From assembly GCA_037441525.1 (NCBI GenBank), contig JBBISA010000092.1, forward strand, positions 1 through 7,508: a stretch of 7,508 nucleotides of DNA, given 5' to 3'. How positions within the stretch are numbered: position 1 is the stretch's first letter; the number at the start of each line of letters is the position of its first letter. The notes beneath the pieces are model-generated. The model saw only the letters and a program-made list of their open reading frames with translations, did not search any database and had not been told where the DNA came from. Shown here in pieces: positions 5,646 to 7,508 of the stretch. Position numbers and translations under genes: made by a program. Origin of the DNA: SKVR01 sp037441525. Its GTDB lineage: Bacteria; Bacteroidota; Bacteroidia; Bacteroidales; UBA7960.

Positions 5646-6356
5646 TCAGGCAATATTGGTAAAAACAGCTTGGATGTCGTCGTCGTCTTCTATTTTATCA
5701 AGAAGCTTGTCAATTTCATCCATTTGCTCCTCGGTAAACTCAACAGGGGTATTTGGAAGGCGCTGCAGGTTGGCCTTGGTTACCTCAATTCTCTTCTCTT
5801 CGAGGGCCTGGCTTAGTTGTCCAAAATCTTTATAATCGGCATAGGCATAAGCCACACCTTCATTTACTTCTATTTCTTCCAAACCTGCATCAATCAGCTC
5901 AAGTTCTAGTTCTTCCACATTTACACCATCCTTAACATCAAATTGAAACACCGCCTTCCTCGAGAACATAAAATCGAGCGATCCGGTAGGTACCAGCCCC
6001 CCACCCACTTTGTTAAAATAAGATTTTACGTTGGCAACCGTACGTGTAGGATTATCAGTAGCACATTCCACCACAACCAGAACACCATGCGGGCCTTTCC
6101 CTTCGTAGAGTATTTCAACGAAATTTTCGGCATCCTTCCCTGCGGCTCTTTTAATTGCGGCATCGATATTATCTTTGGGCATATTCTGCGCCTTGGCATT
6201 TTGAATTGCGGTGCGCAAACGTGAGTTCATATCAGGATCAACCCCGCCCTCTTTGGCCGCCACTGTAATGGCCTTTGCCAGTTTCGGAAACACCTTCGAC
6301 ATTTTATCCCATCTTTTTTCCTTCGCCGCCCGGCGATATTCAAACGCTCTTCCCAT
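5646..6356 (-). CDS. yebC: YebC/PmpR (TACO1) family protein
   Basis: The 236-residue protein matches the YebC family along its full length. The N-terminal domain begins MGRAFEYRRAAKEKRWDKMS, and the signature GGVDPDMNSRLRTAIQNAKA is near residues 38-57, followed by MPKDNIDAAIKRA. YEGKGPHGVLVVVECATDN lies at about 84-102, then TRTVANVKSYFNKVGG, and an acidic C-terminus. YebC proteins were first described as DNA-binding regulators (PmpR). Work on bacterial YebC and mitochondrial TACO1 supports a ribosome-associated role in translating difficult stretches such as polyproline. Which applies here cannot be read from sequence. The start is the conserved MGRA, 47 bases after a -7 promoter element. 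The gene is monocistronic, with its own terminator, and lies downstream of the DsbA-like gene on the same strand. Confidence 0.95.
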   Translation of the reverse strand: MGRAFEYRRAAKEKRWDKMSKVFPKLAKAITVAAKEGGVDPDMNSRLRTAIQNAKAQNMPKDNIDAAIKRAAGKDAENFVEILYEGKGPHGVLVVVECATDNPTRTVANVKSYFNKVGGGLVPTGSLDFMFSRKAVFQFDVKDGVNVEELELELIDAGLEEIEVNEGVAYAYADYKDFGQLSQALEEKRIEVTKANLQRLPNTPVEFTEEQMDEIDKLLDKIEDDDDIQAVFTNIA

Positions 6357-6402
6357 GAGTTTACTATTAATAGATTGAATTGTAGTACCTTATTTTTGGG
6401 GG

Positions 6403-6410
6403 CAAAAGTA
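6403..6410 (-). promoter_or_regulatory. yebC -7 promoter element
   Basis: On the minus strand this reads TACTTTTG, a full match to TAnnTTTG, 46 bases before the yebC start codon. No clear TTTG is found at the -33 spacing; the nearest TTG is about 26 bases upstream. Three TGAACA-type repeats (6435-6460, plus-strand sense) overlap or flank the upstream region. Confidence 0.55.
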
Positions 6411-6461
6411 TAAAGATTTGGCCGAATAATTAGTTGAACATTGAACAAAATATGAACATTA

Positions 6462-7127
6462 TCAGGCCAGTTCCTTATCGAGAAGTGCGTGCAGTGAATC
6501 AAAATCGCGGTATCCTATGGCAATCATTTTCAAATCGTCTTCACATCGCAATAAAACTGTGGGGTAACCATCGACGCCAATCTGTTTCACCATACGAAAC
6601 TCGTTTTCTATAATCTGAGAAATATCATCGGTCATCATCGACTCAATGAATTTTTTTCCATCTAAGCCAAACAGAGATACCAATGATTCGTAGGTAGCAA
6701 GATTATGAGGGTGTTGCCCGTCATAATAAATTGCCTTTTGAAGTTTTGTGGCAAAATTGAGGGAATGGTCTTTTTTTTCGAGCCTCATTAATGCAAGCGC
6801 CCGTGCAGGATATTCGGATGAGAACCACACATTTCCATCATTCAGAACATTGGTGAGGAACTGATCGCCAAACTTCACCCCGCAGGTTTGTTCCACGTTC
6901 TTATAGGCCTTTTTTATGAAAGGGGCGATAGTGCCAATGGCGCCGCACCTGTCGCCTGTTATCATTCCACCCGAAAGAACAAGAAAATCGGCTTTGCACC
7001 GATATGTTGAGTAAATCTGGGTAATTACAGGGCTAAAACCATAACACCAGCCACAAAGAGCATCGTAAACGTAAATGATCTCTGGTTTATCTAATGGGTA
7101 TTCATGATGCCCGCAAGCTTTGTTCAT
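6462..7127 (-). CDS. cytoplasmic DsbA-family (FrnE/COG3531-like) thioredoxin-fold protein
   Basis: The 221-residue protein opens with a beta strand, IIYVYDALCGWCYGFSP, carrying the active-site CxxC as CGWC (Cys25, Cys28). It ends the thioredoxin fold with the cis-proline loop GVDGYPTVLL (Pro189). The long helical insertion between them is typical of the DsbA/HCCA-isomerase superfamily. There is no signal peptide, so it should act in the cytosol, unlike periplasmic DsbA. The length suits the predicted protein-disulfide isomerase group related to FrnE. Further cysteines (C5, C44, C61, C82, C195) could form a second redox pair or bind metal. Likely role: thiol-disulfide exchange or glutathione-type chemistry; the substrate is unknown. 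The ATG at 7127 fits, as the CxxC strand begins at about residue 16. The stop is 105 bases before the yebC start. Confidence 0.85.
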   Translation of the reverse strand: MNKACGHHEYPLDKPEIIYVYDALCGWCYGFSPVITQIYSTYRCKADFLVLSGGMITGDRCGAIGTIAPFIKKAYKNVEQTCGVKFGDQFLTNVLNDGNVWFSSEYPARALALMRLEKKDHSLNFATKLQKAIYYDGQHPHNLATYESLVSLFGLDGKKFIESMMTDDISQIIENEFRMVKQIGVDGYPTVLLRCEDDLKMIAIGYRDFDSLHALLDKELA

Positions 7128-7286
7128 AATTTATTACATTTAAGGGTTTGCCAATCTTAAGGCTAATAAAAAACTATATTTACTGAGGATGAAATAGAAT
7201 TGGCAGATAATTTATCCGGAAACAATACCTCAGCCTTATTGTTTACCAACGAACCCAACAATTGTTTAATATCAAACCCCCTGCTT

Positions 7287-7475
7287 ATGAAAAAGGTGAT
7301 ATTTGAAGATTATGGTCCTGCATCAGTATTAAGAGTGACTGAAGCCCAACTGCCAGTGCCAGCCGATGGAGAGTTGCTTGTAAAGGTGATGGCGGCAGGG
7401 ATAAACCCTGTTGATTTCAAGCTTAGGAATGGAAGTATGAAAATGATTAAAAACAGTATTGACCGATTAAATTAA
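7287..7475 (+). pseudogene. truncated zinc-independent quinone oxidoreductase (MDR superfamily), N-terminal remnant
   Basis: The 62-residue frame begins like an NADPH:quinone reductase: MKKVIFEDYGPASVLRVTEA, then LPVPADGELLVKV, then AAGINPVDFKLRNGSM (37-52), the start of the GroES-like domain. Intact family members are about 310-340 residues and next show a PxIxGxDFAGxV motif. Here similarity ends near residue 55 and a TAA follows at 7473-7475. Neither other plus-strand frame continues the family up to the window edge, so a simple frameshift is unlikely; deletion, insertion or assembly joining fits better. The last ~55 bases are very AT-rich. The frame opens upstream to a TTG at 7200, but that extension does not resemble the family, so the ATG at 7287 is preferred. 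Confidence 0.7.
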
Positions 7476-7508
7476 AATAACTCTTTTTTCAATTACTAAA
7501 TATCACAA

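Noticed and set aside
1..7508. Mobile element, CRISPR array or defence system
   Set aside because: No transposase, integrase, regularly spaced repeats or defence domains are visible, and the tRNA-Cys 3' end shows no repeated att-like copy in the window.

Overview
The window looks like chromosomal DNA from a Bacteroidota bacterium. Four promoter-like sites match the Bacteroidota -7 consensus TAnnTTTG, and two of them also have a TTTG -33 box at 19-20 nt. Start codons lack clear Shine-Dalgarno sequences, base composition is moderately AT-rich, and YebC has the N-terminus (MGRAFEYRRA) I associate with this phylum. Organism and habitat cannot be fixed further. A corrinoid-methyltransferase-type URO-D protein hints at an anaerobic or facultative relative, but that is inference.

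Layout, left to right. Bases 2-487 (+) are the C-terminal half of an ArsP/YraQ-type permease cut by the window edge. Bases 553-1326 (+) encode a divergent ProC-like NAD(P)-binding oxidoreductase. A convergent URO-D family protein follows (1428-2453, -), with a small AT-rich hairpin between the two genes. The 369-base stretch 2454-2822 holds nested inverted repeats around 2501-2575, a doubtful 93-codon ORF on the minus strand, and a promoter for the next gene. That gene (2862-3884, +) is an extended short-chain dehydrogenase of the dihydroflavonol-reductase-like type. A tRNA-Cys(GCA) unit with its own promoter and a strong terminator lies at 4022-4178, then a 78-residue Cys-rich protein (4273-4509, +).

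The right half is mostly on the minus strand. A class D beta-lactamase-like lipoprotein gene (4682-5494) is interrupted by one in-frame UAA at codon 152. It is followed by yebC (5646-6356) with a clear intrinsic terminator, and a cytoplasmic DsbA/FrnE-like thioredoxin-fold protein (6462-7127). The right edge (7287-7475, +) carries only the first ~55 residues of a zinc-independent quinone oxidoreductase, then loses homology and stops.

The genes form short, mostly monocistronic units with no evident shared pathway. I see no CRISPR array, phage gene, transposase or defence island. The most notable points are two broken genes (the beta-lactamase and the quinone reductase), a possible folded element upstream of the URO-D gene, and several enzymes lacking signature residues of their parent families. 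I do not see a convincing new multi-gene system.
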